Source of the DNA: an uncultured Acidovorax sp.
GTDB lineage: Bacteria; Pseudomonadota; Gammaproteobacteria; Burkholderiales; Burkholderiaceae_C
Direction of reading: 5' to 3'
Assembly (NCBI GenBank): GCA_913774625.1
Contig: CAJYHL010000045.1
Coordinates: forward strand, 1-43,447
DNA length: 43,447 nt
Shown: positions 35,964-43,447 of the stretch, in pieces
How positions within the stretch are numbered: position 1 is the stretch's first letter
Layout: each line of letters opens with the position of its first letter
Program-made: the position numbers and the translations under genes
Notes under the pieces: generated by a model
What the model was told of the DNA's origin: nothing
What the model saw: the letters and a program-made list of their open reading frames with translations, nothing else
Database searches by the model: none

Positions 35964-37702
35964 CCGCCTGGACCTCCTTCGTCTCCTCGCTGATGCCGCA
36001 TCTGATGCTGGCGCCCATCATGCTGCCGCTGCTCACGGGCGCGCTGATGCTGCTGCTGCGCGAGGAGCGCCAGCGCCTCAAGCTGGGCGTGAACATGGCC
36101 TCCACCCTGCTGGGGCTGGTGATCGCAGTGGCCCTGCTGCAGTGGACGCACAAGGCCGCCGCGCCAGTCTCCATGGGCGTCTATCTGCCCGGCAACTGGG
36201 CCGCGCCCTTCGGCATCGTGCTGGTGCTGGACCGCCTCTCGGCCCTGATGCTGGTGCTGACCAGCGGCATCGCCCTGTGCTCCATCGTCTTCGCTGCCTC
36301 GCGCTGGCACCGCGCAGGCGTGCACTACCACCCGCTGTTCCAGTTCCAGCTGATGGGGCTGGCAGGCGCCTTCCTCACGGCCGACCTGTTCAACCTGTTC
36401 GTGTTCTTCGAGATCATGCTGGCCGCCTCCTACGGGCTGGTGCTGCACGGCTCGGGCCGCACGCGCATCCAGGCCGGGCTGCACTACATCGCCATCAACC
36501 TGGCGGCCTCCTCGCTGTTCCTGATCGGCGCGTCCATGCTCTACGGCATCACCGGCACGCTGAACATGGCCGACCTGGCGCGCAGCATCCCGCAGGTGGC
36601 GGCGGCCGACCGGGGCCTGCTGCATGCGGCGGCCGGCATCCTGGCGACGGCCTTCCTCATCAAGGCCGCCGCATGGCCGCTCAATTTCTGGCTGGTTCCC
36701 GCCTACTCCGCCGCCACGGCGCCGGTGGGTGCGCTGTTCGCGCTCATGACCAAGGTGGGCGTCTATACGCTGCTCAGGCTCTGGACGCTGATGTTCAGCA
36801 GCGAGGCCGGCGCATCCGCGCTCTTCGGCAGCTTCTGGCTCATCGGCGCCGGCATGGTCACCATGGTGTTCGCCGCCATCGGCATGATGGGATCGCAGCG
36901 GCTCGCCAACCTGGCGGGCTATGCGGCCATCCTGTCTTCGGGCACGCTGCTGGCGGCGGCCGGCTTCGGGCAGAACGTGCTCACGGCCGGGCTGCTCTAC
37001 TACCTGCCCAGCTCCACGCTGGCGGTCAGCGCCCTCTTCCTGCTGGCCGACCTGATCGACCGCTGGCGCAACGACGGCGCTTCGCTCGCGCCCTACGAGA
37101 CCGACGGCGACGCGCCCTTCCTCAACGCCCAGCTGCTGCCCACCCAGGGCCTGAACCTGGACGAGGACGAGGTGGTGCTCATCGGCCGCGTCATCCCGGC
37201 CGCCGCGGCCTTCCTGGGCCTCGCCTTCCTCACCTGCACGCTGGTCGTCGCCGGCCTGCCGCCGCTCTCGGGCTTCGTGGGCAAGTTCGCCATGCTGACG
37301 GCGCTGCTCAACCCGCTGGGCCTGGGTTCGTCGGCCGGCAACCAGCCGGGGCTGCCGGGCTGGACCCTGGTGGGCCTACTGATCGCCACCGGGCTAATGG
37401 CGCTGATCGCGCTCACGCGCGCCGGCATCCGCCACTTCTGGGCCAGCCACGACCGGCCCACGCCCCAGCTGCGCGTGGCCGAGGGCCTGCCCATCGCCCT
37501 GCTGCTGACCGCCTGCGTGATGCTGACGGTGCGTGCCGAAGGCGTAATGCGCTACATGCAGGCCACGGCCGACATGCTGCACGCCCCATCGACCTATGTG
37601 CGGGCGGTGATGTCCGCCCGCCCCGTGCCCGGCCCGGTTTCCGGCGGCCCGGGCCCCGCCAGCGCCGCAGCCCTGCAGGGCATCGCCGGAGCGACGCCAT
37701 GA
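35960..37702 (+). CDS. mrpD: Na+/H+ antiporter subunit D
   Basis: 580 residues from ATG 35960, overlapping the mrpC stop. A NuoN/NuoM-like proton channel subunit with about 14 membrane helices. The conserved lysine lies in FLIKAAAWPLNFWLVPAY, followed by SAATAPVGALFALMTKVGVY. Others are FNLFVFFEIMLAASYGLVLH and LPPLSGFVGKFAML. A polar loop near residues 370-395 (EDEVVLIG region) separates the last helices. It forms the antiporter core with MrpA. The C-terminal tail overlaps mrpE. Confidence 0.95.
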   Translation: MTAWTSFVSSLMPHLMLAPIMLPLLTGALMLLLREERQRLKLGVNMASTLLGLVIAVALLQWTHKAAAPVSMGVYLPGNWAAPFGIVLVLDRLSALMLVLTSGIALCSIVFAASRWHRAGVHYHPLFQFQLMGLAGAFLTADLFNLFVFFEIMLAASYGLVLHGSGRTRIQAGLHYIAINLAASSLFLIGASMLYGITGTLNMADLARSIPQVAAADRGLLHAAAGILATAFLIKAAAWPLNFWLVPAYSAATAPVGALFALMTKVGVYTLLRLWTLMFSSEAGASALFGSFWLIGAGMVTMVFAAIGMMGSQRLANLAGYAAILSSGTLLAAAGFGQNVLTAGLLYYLPSSTLAVSALFLLADLIDRWRNDGASLAPYETDGDAPFLNAQLLPTQGLNLDEDEVVLIGRVIPAAAAFLGLAFLTCTLVVAGLPPLSGFVGKFAMLTALLNPLGLGSSAGNQPGLPGWTLVGLLIATGLMALIALTRAGIRHFWASHDRPTPQLRVAEGLPIALLLTACVMLTVRAEGVMRYMQATADMLHAPSTYVRAVMSARPVPGPVSGGPGPASAAALQGIAGATP

Positions 37703-38208
37703 GCATGATGACGACCCTGCTGCGCCGCATCTTCCCCGCGCCCCTGCTGTCGGTGGCGCTCTTCGCCACCTGGCTGCTGCTGAACGGCTCGCTCGGCGCC
37801 GGGCAGTTGGTGCTGGCCACGCTGGTGGCGGTGGTCATTCCGGTGCTGACCCGGGGCCTCAGGCCGCTGCCCGTGCGGGTGCGCAGGCCCGGCACCGTGC
37901 TGCGGCTGGCGGCCACGGTGGTAATGGACACCACCGTGTCCAACTGGGCCGTGCTGCGCTTCCTGGCTTTTCCGTCGCTGCGCCGCCATCCTTCGCGCTT
38001 CGTCCAGATTCCGCTGGACCTGCGCGACCCCAACGCCCTGGCCGTGCTGGCGGTGATCGTCTGCATCACGCCCGGCACCTCGTGGGCCGAGCTCTCGCTG
38101 GACCGCTCGGTGCTGATGCTGCATGCGCTGGAAGTGGGCGACCCGCAGGAACTCATCGACCATGTCAAGCAGCGCTACGAGCGCCCCCTGATGGAGATCT
38201 TCGAATGA
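37699..38208 (+). CDS. mrpE: Na+/H+ antiporter subunit E
   Basis: 169 residues from ATG 37699, overlapping the mrpD stop (ATGA). Two or three N-terminal hydrophobic segments are followed by a cytoplasmic domain with the MrpE features VAVIVCITPGTSWAELS-type sequence (LAVLAVIVCITPGTS) and LHALEVGDPQELIDHVKQRY. MrpE is needed for full assembly or activity of the complex. Confidence 0.94.
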   Translation: MSMMTTLLRRIFPAPLLSVALFATWLLLNGSLGAGQLVLATLVAVVIPVLTRGLRPLPVRVRRPGTVLRLAATVVMDTTVSNWAVLRFLAFPSLRRHPSRFVQIPLDLRDPNALAVLAVIVCITPGTSWAELSLDRSVLMLHALEVGDPQELIDHVKQRYERPLMEIFE

Positions 38209-38486
38209 CCAGCCCGGTGCTTTCGTGGGCCCTGCCCATCGCCCTCTTCCTCCTTGCGCTGGCCATGGCCTGCTGCCTGATCCGCGTGCTGCGCGGCCCC
38301 TCGGCCCAGGACCGGGTGCTGGCGCTGGACTGCACCTATCTCAACGGCATGCTGCTGATGCTGGTGCTGGGCATCTACTACGGCAGCACCAACTATTTCG
38401 AGGCGGCGCTGCTCATCGCCCTGCTGGGCTTCGCCAGTTCCACCGCCATGGCCAAGTTCCTGCTGCGCGGCGAGGTGATCGAATGA
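38205..38486 (+). CDS. mrpF: Na+/H+ antiporter subunit F
   Basis: 93 residues from ATG 38205, overlapping the mrpE stop. Three membrane helices with the MrpF signature RVLRGPSAQDRVLALD between helices 1 and 2 and YFEAALLIALLGFASSTAMA at the end. It overlaps mrpG by ATGA. Confidence 0.94.
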   Translation: MTSPVLSWALPIALFLLALAMACCLIRVLRGPSAQDRVLALDCTYLNGMLLMLVLGIYYGSTNYFEAALLIALLGFASSTAMAKFLLRGEVIE

Positions 38487-38854
38487 CGGACGGCACGCTG
38501 CCGCTCTGGGCCGAGATCGCCGTCGCCGCGCTGGTGCTGGCGGGCTCGGTCGTCGCGCTGCTGGGCTCGCTGGGCCTCTTGCGGCTGAAGACCTATTTCG
38601 AGCGCGTCCACGCGCCCTCGGTCATCGCCACCCTGGGCTGCTGGTGCGTCATGCACGGCACGCTGCTCTATTTCTCTCTGCTGGGCGACCGGCTGGATCT
38701 CCACGCGGTGCTGATCGCGGTCTTCATCGCCATCACCGTACCGGTGACCAACATCTTCCTGATGCGCGCAGCCCTGTTCCGGGCCCGCCGCTCCGGCAAG
38801 GACGTGCCGGCCAGCCTGAGCCGCACCGTCGCCAGCGACGAGCGCGACTCCTGA
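38483..38854 (+). CDS. mrpG: Na+/H+ antiporter subunit G
   Basis: 123 residues from ATG 38483, overlapping the mrpF stop. Three membrane helices, with GSLGLLRLKTYFERVHAPSV, the MrpG hallmark, between helices 1 and 2, then a hydrophilic Arg/Ser-rich tail. It is the last gene of the operon; no intrinsic terminator is visible before the next gene, which starts 83 bp later. Confidence 0.94.
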   Translation: MTDGTLPLWAEIAVAALVLAGSVVALLGSLGLLRLKTYFERVHAPSVIATLGCWCVMHGTLLYFSLLGDRLDLHAVLIAVFIAITVPVTNIFLMRAALFRARRSGKDVPASLSRTVASDERDS

Positions 38855-38871
38855 CCCCGCAGGCCGCCAAT

Positions 38872-38915
38872 ACGCTTCAAAAAACATAGCAAATGGCGCA
38901 GCCTGCATGCCGGCT
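38872..38915. repeat. Dispersed-repeat-like AT-rich spacer
   Basis: CTTCAAAAAACATAGC followed by AAATGGCGCAGCCTGC, between mrpG and the M14 peptidase. It shares the ATAGC box and GCGC box with the other spacer repeats of the window. Confidence 0.35.
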
Positions 38916-38937
38916 GCCGCAGACTGGAGCCCCGAAC

Positions 38938-40779
38938 ATGGCCCACGACCTCTTTCCCACGCCAGCCGCCGCCGAACGGTGGCTGATAGACGCTCGCCTG
39001 CCGCGCACGCTGCAGGCCTGGGTGGACCGCTTCAGCCAGCCGGAGTGGGCCGGAGCGCATGTGCAGGGCTGGCTGTTCGAGGACGCCGCCGCACGCCGTG
39101 CCGGCGAAGCGGCGCTGGCCCGGGCAGGCGTCCAGGCGCGCTTTCACAGCGCCTACAAGCCGCTGCTGCATCACTTCCTGGAAGCGCTGGATGCCGCGCA
39201 GATCGCGCAGGCCGTGGTGCGCTACCCCGTCGCCGAGCCGGCCTCCGAGCGGCGCTTCCTGCTGGAGGCCTATCCCCTAGCCGGGCTGCTGCCCGCAGGC
39301 ACGCTGCGGTTCGAGCCCCTGCCCGCCTGCGGCGACGACCTGGCCGCGCTGCATTACGAGGTCGAAGCCACGCTGCAGGACGGCAGCATCCACCGGGCCC
39401 GCGTGTTCGCGCCCAACCGGCGCCACATCGACGCCATCGGCCAGCAGCAGCTCTCGCCCACCGGCTGGCTGCGCGTGGGAAGCGGCCCGGGCGCAGCCGA
39501 CCGGCTGGACGGACCCGAGGCCACCGACTACGAACAGCTCTTCGGACTGGCGCTGCACACCGTGCAGGCACAGGCCTGGGGCCGGCAGGAGCCCTATTTC
39601 GAGCGCCTGCAGATCCGCATCGATGCGCCCGGCATGGAATACGCCCTGCCCGTGGGCGATGAGCGCGTGAGCACGCACGAGGCGCTGCACGAAGACCTCT
39701 ATTTCTCGCTGCTCGAATGGTTCCAGCAGCATTCGGGCAGGCCCACGGGCGACCGCAGGCTGCAGCCCGGCCAGGTCGTGCCCGATGTGCGCTCGCTGCA
39801 GGAAGGCGCCCTGCCCCGCTTGCGCATCGCGTTGCAGGCCTTCGACGTGGCTGCGCAGGACGCCGCCGCCTGGCCCGAGGCCGACGCTCCGGACAAGGCC
39901 CTGGACACGCTGCGGCAGGCGCCCTCTCCCGGCCGCATCGCGCACGAGCTGGACGCGCTGGCAGGCCCCGGCGCACAGCGCTTCGCCGCCGCCTCGCGCC
40001 AGGGCCGCGCGGTGCAGGGCCTCTACCAGCCCGGCAGCGGCGCCCCCGTGCTCATCAGCGCGGCCCAGCATGCGAACGAGACCTCCGGCGTGGTCGGCGC
40101 GCTGCGCGCCGCCCGGGCGCTGCAGGGCCAGCCCGGCGCGCACTTCGCGCTGATCCCGCTGGAGAACCCCGACGGCTACGCCCTGCACCGCGAACTGGGC
40201 GCTCAGCACCCGCACCACATGCACCATGCCGCCCGCTACAGCGCGCTGGGCGACGACATCGAATACCGCACCGCGCCCCTGCCGCTGCACGAACGCGCGG
40301 CGCGCGAAGAGGCGCTGGCACGCTCGGGCGCCGGCCTGCACGTCAACCTGCACGGCTACCCCGCACACGAATGGACGCGCCCGCTCACCGGCTATGTGCC
40401 CCGCGGCTTCGAGCCCTGGATGCTGCCCAAGGGCTTCTTCCTGATCCTGCGCCACCACCCGGGCCGCGGGGACGATGCGCGGGCGCTGCTGCAGGCCGTG
40501 GCCGAAACGCTGCGCGGCGTGCCGGGCCTGGCCGAATTCAACGCACGCCAGATGGCGCTTTACGAGCGGCATGCCGGCCCGATACCGTTCGACACGCTGC
40601 ACGGCTTCGCCTACACCGTCAGCGAAAACCCGCGCGATGCGGCCGTCACCCTCATCACCGAGTTCCCCGACGAGACCGTGCATGGCGAGGCCTTCCGCTT
40701 CGCCCACACCGTGCAGATGCAGGCCACGCTCGCCGCCGTCGCGGCCTGGCAACGCATCGCCGCGAACGGCGGACGCTGA
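38938..40779 (+). CDS. Peptidase M14 (zinc carboxypeptidase) family protein
   Basis: 613 residues from ATG 38938, with GGAG 8 nt upstream. The C-terminal part is an M14-type catalytic domain: zinc ligands H378 and E381 in QHANETSG, H472 in VNLHGYPAH, and a catalytic glutamate E575 in ITEFPDET. The first 340 residues have no motif I recognise; they are rich in alpha/beta segments and contain DLYFSLLEWFQQHSGRP. There is no signal peptide, so it probably acts in the cytoplasm. Substrate is unknown; amidation or peptide trimming of small molecules or murein peptides is possible. It is not obviously linked in function to its neighbours. Confidence 0.85.
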   Translation: MAHDLFPTPAAAERWLIDARLPRTLQAWVDRFSQPEWAGAHVQGWLFEDAAARRAGEAALARAGVQARFHSAYKPLLHHFLEALDAAQIAQAVVRYPVAEPASERRFLLEAYPLAGLLPAGTLRFEPLPACGDDLAALHYEVEATLQDGSIHRARVFAPNRRHIDAIGQQQLSPTGWLRVGSGPGAADRLDGPEATDYEQLFGLALHTVQAQAWGRQEPYFERLQIRIDAPGMEYALPVGDERVSTHEALHEDLYFSLLEWFQQHSGRPTGDRRLQPGQVVPDVRSLQEGALPRLRIALQAFDVAAQDAAAWPEADAPDKALDTLRQAPSPGRIAHELDALAGPGAQRFAAASRQGRAVQGLYQPGSGAPVLISAAQHANETSGVVGALRAARALQGQPGAHFALIPLENPDGYALHRELGAQHPHHMHHAARYSALGDDIEYRTAPLPLHERAAREEALARSGAGLHVNLHGYPAHEWTRPLTGYVPRGFEPWMLPKGFFLILRHHPGRGDDARALLQAVAETLRGVPGLAEFNARQMALYERHAGPIPFDTLHGFAYTVSENPRDAAVTLITEFPDETVHGEAFRFAHTVQMQATLAAVAAWQRIAANGGR

Positions 40780-40808
40780 GCCCAGCCCAAGCGCTAGCAT
40801 TGCCGGCC

Positions 40809-41198
40809 ATGCTTGCCGTTCTTTCCATCTCCATCGGTGCCAGCCTGGGCGCCCTGCTGCGCTGGCAGCTGGGCCTCTGGCTCAGCACCGGCAGCTCGCT
40901 GATCCCCTGGGGGACGCTGGCAGCCAACCTCATCGGCGGCTACCTCATCGGCCTGTGCGTGGGCGTGTTCCAGCAATTGCCGCAGCTCGACCCGGCCTGG
41001 CGCCTGGCCATCGTCACCGGTTTCCTGGGCGGGCTCACCACTTTTTCCAGCTTCTCGGCCGAAGTCGTGGGCATGCTGGTGCAGGAACGCTGGCTGCTGG
41101 CCGGCGGCACCGCCCTGGTCCACGTCTGCGGCTCGCTGCTGCTGACCTGGGCGGGCCTGCAGACCGTCGCGCTGCTCTGGCCCGCGCTGCGCGGCTGA
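40809..41198 (+). CDS. crcB: Fluoride ion channel Fluc/CrcB
   Basis: 129 residues with four membrane helices. It carries the Fluc marks IGASLGALLRW, TLAANLIGGYLIGL with the conserved Asn, and GFLGGLTTFSSFSAEV with the phenylalanine box. It forms a dual-topology dimer that lets fluoride leave the cell. The gene lies 29 bp after the peptidase stop, which leaves no room for a crcB riboswitch, so expression probably follows the upstream gene. Confidence 0.94.
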   Translation: MLAVLSISIGASLGALLRWQLGLWLSTGSSLIPWGTLAANLIGGYLIGLCVGVFQQLPQLDPAWRLAIVTGFLGGLTTFSSFSAEVVGMLVQERWLLAGGTALVHVCGSLLLTWAGLQTVALLWPALRG

Positions 41199-41228
41199 TG
41201 GAGCGCCGGATACCGCTCCGTCAGCGTT

Positions 41229-41270
41229 TACTATCACTTCCGTAGCTACCTGTGCGCACAGCGCGGGCGC
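41229..41270. repeat. Partial dispersed repeat after crcB
   Basis: TTACTATCACTTCCGTAGC followed by GTGCGCACAGCGCGGGCGCC, AT-rich box then GCGC box, in the 112-bp gap between crcB and the LOG gene. It is only a partial match to the other copies. Confidence 0.3.
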
Positions 41271-41310
41271 CACAGCCGGATCCGCCCTTCATCACTTTTC
41301 CCGTCACGCC

Positions 41311-42174
41311 ATGGAAGCCACCAACGACCTGACCGACAGCCGCCTGGCCAATGCCTGGGCCGAGCTGCAGAACCACGCCATCAACGGCAACCCGCTGCAT
41401 GCCGACGCCTACCGCCTGGCGTTCGCCGACCCCGAATTCCTGCTGCGGCGCGAAACGCGCGGCATCCGTTTCCAGCTGGAGATGCTCAAGCCCGACCTGG
41501 GCCAGACCGCACAGGGCATCGAGCACACCGTGGTCGTCTATGGCAGCGCGCGCTTCCTCGCGCCCGATGAGGCCGCCGAACAGCTGCAGGCCGCCGAGGC
41601 CAGCGGCGACGCGGCCCGCATCGCCCGCGCCAGGCTGGCCGTGAAGAACGCCGGCTACTACGACCTGGCCCGCCAGTTCGCGCGCATCGTGGCCGAGCAC
41701 AGCGAAACCCAGCCCCCGGCCGAGCGCCTCTACATCTGCACCGGCGGCGGCCCCGGCATCATGGAAGCGGCCAACCGCGGCGCGCACGAAGTGGGCGCGC
41801 TGAACGTGGGCCTGAACATCGCGCTGCCGCACGAGCAGAGCGGCAACCGCTTCATCTCCCCCTCGCTCAGCTACAAGTTCCACTACTTCGCGCTGCGCAA
41901 GATGCACTTCATGATGCGCGCCAAGGCGCTGGTGGCCTTCCCCGGCGGCTTCGGCACGCTGGACGAGCTGTTCGAGGTGCTGACCCTGGTGCAGACCGGC
42001 AAGGCCAAGGCCGTACCCATCGTGCTGTTCGGCTCCGAATTCTGGAAGAAGCTGGTCAGCTTCGAAGCCCTGGTGGAGCAAGGCACCATCTCCGAAGCCG
42101 ACCTGCAGCTCTTCCACTACGTCGACGAGCCCCAGCAGGCCTGGGACGTCATCAAGGCCTTCTACAAGATCTGA
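41311..42174 (+). CDS. LOG-family protein (TIGR00730-type)
   Basis: 287 residues. The N-terminal 70 residues are helical; the Rossmann-like LOG domain follows with VVVYGSARFL, GGGPGIMEAANRGAHEVG and the active-site motif PGGFGTLDELFEVLTLVQTGK. Proteins with PGGxGTxxE cleave nucleoside 5'-monophosphates (cytokinin riboside or AMP/other nucleotide phosphoribohydrolase). The in-plant association of Acidovorax makes cytokinin activation conceivable, but the long N-terminal extension marks a bacterial nucleotide-cleaving branch (PpnN/YgdH-like) as an alternative. RidA follows 14 bp downstream. Confidence 0.88.
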   Translation: MEATNDLTDSRLANAWAELQNHAINGNPLHADAYRLAFADPEFLLRRETRGIRFQLEMLKPDLGQTAQGIEHTVVVYGSARFLAPDEAAEQLQAAEASGDAARIARARLAVKNAGYYDLARQFARIVAEHSETQPPAERLYICTGGGPGIMEAANRGAHEVGALNVGLNIALPHEQSGNRFISPSLSYKFHYFALRKMHFMMRAKALVAFPGGFGTLDELFEVLTLVQTGKAKAVPIVLFGSEFWKKLVSFEALVEQGTISEADLQLFHYVDEPQQAWDVIKAFYKI

Positions 42175-42188
42175 CCGGAACCGCTGCC

Positions 42189-42575
42189 ATGCAACGCCAG
42201 CTCATCGGTTCCGGCTCCCCCTTCGAAGAGCAGATCGGCTATTCGCGCGCGGTAGCGCAGGGGCCGTTCGTCTTCGTCTCCGGCACCACGGGCTTCGACT
42301 ACGCCACCATGGCCATTTCGGACGACGTCGCGGCCCAGGCCGAGCAGTGCCTGAAGAACATCGAGCAGGCGCTGCGCCAGGCCGGCGCCAGCCTGGCCGA
42401 CGTGGTGCGGGTGACCTATGTGCTGCCGAACGGCGAAGACTTCGAGGCCTGCTGGCCGGTGCTGCGGAAATACTTCGGCGCCGTGCGGCCGGCGGCGATG
42501 ATGATCTCGGCCCGCCTGCTCGATCCACGCATGAAGATCGAGATCGAGGTCACCGCCATGAAGCAGGCGGGCTGA
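42189..42575 (+). CDS. RidA/YjgF family enamine/imine deaminase
   Basis: 128 residues, the normal size of the trimeric RidA fold. Features are SGTTGFDY, QAEQCLKNIEQALRQAGASL, VVRVTYVL and the C-terminal ISARLLDPRMKIEIEVTAMK with the conserved Arg of the active site. RidA enzymes hydrolyse reactive 2-aminoacrylate from PLP enzymes. This copy differs from archetypal RidA in the RGLxD subgroup region, so it may be a Rid subfamily member of other specificity. It probably forms a unit with the LOG gene. Confidence 0.88.
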   Translation: MQRQLIGSGSPFEEQIGYSRAVAQGPFVFVSGTTGFDYATMAISDDVAAQAEQCLKNIEQALRQAGASLADVVRVTYVLPNGEDFEACWPVLRKYFGAVRPAAMMISARLLDPRMKIEIEVTAMKQAG

Positions 42576-42591
42576 TCCGGCCGTCCATCCA

Positions 42592-43447
42592 TCAAGCCTC
42601 GGCGGGCCCGGCCTCCATGCGCCAGGCCAGCCGGGCGCCCGCGCCCACCGTGGCGCCCACCACCCAGAACAGCCCGCCCACGCCGATCAGCGCGCCGGCC
42701 GTGCCGAACAGCACCGGCATCAGCACGCTGGACGCGTTGATGCTCATCAGGCGCAGGCCCAGCGCCTCGCCATGGCGGTGGTGCGGCGTGATCTGGTGCA
42801 GCATGCTCATGATCATGGGCTGCACCGACCCCAGCGCAAAGCCCAAAAGCACCGAACAGACGCCCAGCGCCAGCGCCGTGGGCAGCAGCGGATAGACGGC
42901 GAAGAGCAGCGCGGTGGCCACCATGGCGCCCGTCACCACCACCGCTTCGCGCAGGCGCGCAGCCAGCAGCGGCATCAGCATGCGCACCAGCGCCGCTGCG
43001 ATGGCGAAGCCGCCCAGGATGGTGCCGATCACCGAGGCCGACAGCCCGCGCTCGTGCCCCAGCAGCGGCACGACGAAGGTGTGCACGTCCCAGCACGACG
43101 AGAGCAGCCAGTTGACCAGCAGCAGGCGCCGGAAGCGCGGCTCGGCCAGCAAATCCCAGGCGCGGGGGCGGACGCCGCCGGCCGCGTCCTCGGGGGCGGC
43201 GGCAACGGGCGGCAGCTCCACCGTGGCGCGCACCCAGAACCAGGTGGCCAGCGGCAGCAGGGCCAGCATGGCGAAGGCGGCGCGGTAGCCGGCCGTGCTG
43301 CCCGCGCCCTGCCCCACCAGCGCGCCCGCATGGTCGATCAGCAGGCCCGCGAAGAACGGGCCCAGGAAGTTCGACGCCGCCGGCCCGATGGCCAGCCAGC
43401 TGAACACCCGGCGCAGCTGCGTGGCGTCGTGCGCTGCGCGGCCCACA
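42592..43447 (-). CDS. MFS transporter, 5' end outside the window
   Basis: At least 284 residues of a major facilitator superfamily protein; the frame is still open at the right edge, so the N-terminal part is missing. Eight or so hydrophobic segments are visible, among them FLGPFFAGLLIDHAGALVG, AAFAMLALLPLATWFWVRAT, LLVNWLLSSCWDVHTFVVPL and LALGVCSVLLGFALGSVQPM. The pattern of helix 5 onward with a central charged loop fits the C-terminal half plus part of the N-terminal half. It converges with the RidA gene with 16 bp between stops. Substrate cannot be told. Confidence 0.88.
   Translation of the reverse strand, partial: VGRAAHDATQLRRVFSWLAIGPAASNFLGPFFAGLLIDHAGALVGQGAGSTAGYRAAFAMLALLPLATWFWVRATVELPPVAAAPEDAAGGVRPRAWDLLAEPRFRRLLLVNWLLSSCWDVHTFVVPLLGHERGLSASVIGTILGGFAIAAALVRMLMPLLAARLREAVVVTGAMVATALLFAVYPLLPTALALGVCSVLLGFALGSVQPMIMSMLHQITPHHRHGEALGLRLMSINASSVLMPVLFGTAGALIGVGGLFWVVGATVGAGARLAWRMEAGPAEA

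Noticed and set aside
40780-40808. crcB fluoride riboswitch
   Set aside because: Only 29 bp separate the genes and no conserved aptamer core is present.

Overview
The window looks like a chromosomal segment of a high-GC betaproteobacterium of the family Comamonadaceae, probably Acidovorax/Paracidovorax or a close relative. The reasons are a tmRNA whose tag reads ANDERFALAA, a fused AroA-Cmk enzyme followed by rpsA, ihfB, lapA and lapB, a phaR-rimO junction, and short AT-rich GCTAT/ATAGC-type dispersed repeats that I recall as common in this family (not checked against a database).

Left accessory region (1 to about 5167). This is visibly lower in GC than the rest. It holds the end of a PoNi-like (DUF1911) type VI immunity protein, about 430 bp of decayed coding remnants, and a complete three-gene ABC-3C type system: a nuclease-like protein, a small middle component and a DUF3732 ATPase with a zinc-hook-like CPVC. 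The three genes overlap by ATGA junctions. The block ends abruptly in the N-terminus of rimO, of which only 23 codons remain next to phaR. It is therefore best read as a defence/conflict island that interrupted rimO.

Metabolic block (about 6.1 to 17.3 kb). After phaR and an unrecognised gene comes a sugar-acid catabolic locus. On the minus strand lie uronate dehydrogenase, an SMP-30 lactonase, a complete TRAP transporter (dctP, dctQ, dctM) and a Bug/TctC binding protein, ending at a strong bidirectional terminator. On the plus strand lie a GntR/FadR-type regulator, a second Bug protein, 5-dehydro-4-deoxyglucarate dehydratase and glucarate dehydratase. Together they describe oxidation of a hexuronate to an aldarate and its dehydration towards 2-oxoglutarate semialdehyde. 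The last dehydrogenase is not in the window. Two palindromic sites containing GTTGT/ACAAC sit at the divergent udh/gntR promoters and at the promoter of the plus-strand operon, and are candidate operators for the GntR protein.

Housekeeping block (17.4 to 32.5 kb). On the minus strand are ssrA (tmRNA) with its own terminator, a MupP/Gph-type HAD phosphatase, ubiG, and a small OmpA-family lipid-free outer-membrane protein. Divergent on the plus strand are gyrA, serC, pheA, a prephenate dehydrogenase, the aroA-cmk fusion, rpsA, ihfB, lapA, lapB and a ComEA-like helix-hairpin-helix protein. This is the conserved aromatic amino acid / translation supercluster of betaproteobacteria.

Right end (32.6 to 43.4 kb). 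A tightly coupled mrpACDEFG Na+/H+ antiporter operon (MrpA carries a fused MrpB-like domain) is followed by a large M14 metallopeptidase, crcB/fluC, a LOG-family protein, a RidA-family protein, and the 3' part of a convergent MFS transporter gene that runs out of the window.

I found no CRISPR array, insertion sequence, integrase or rRNA/tRNA gene.
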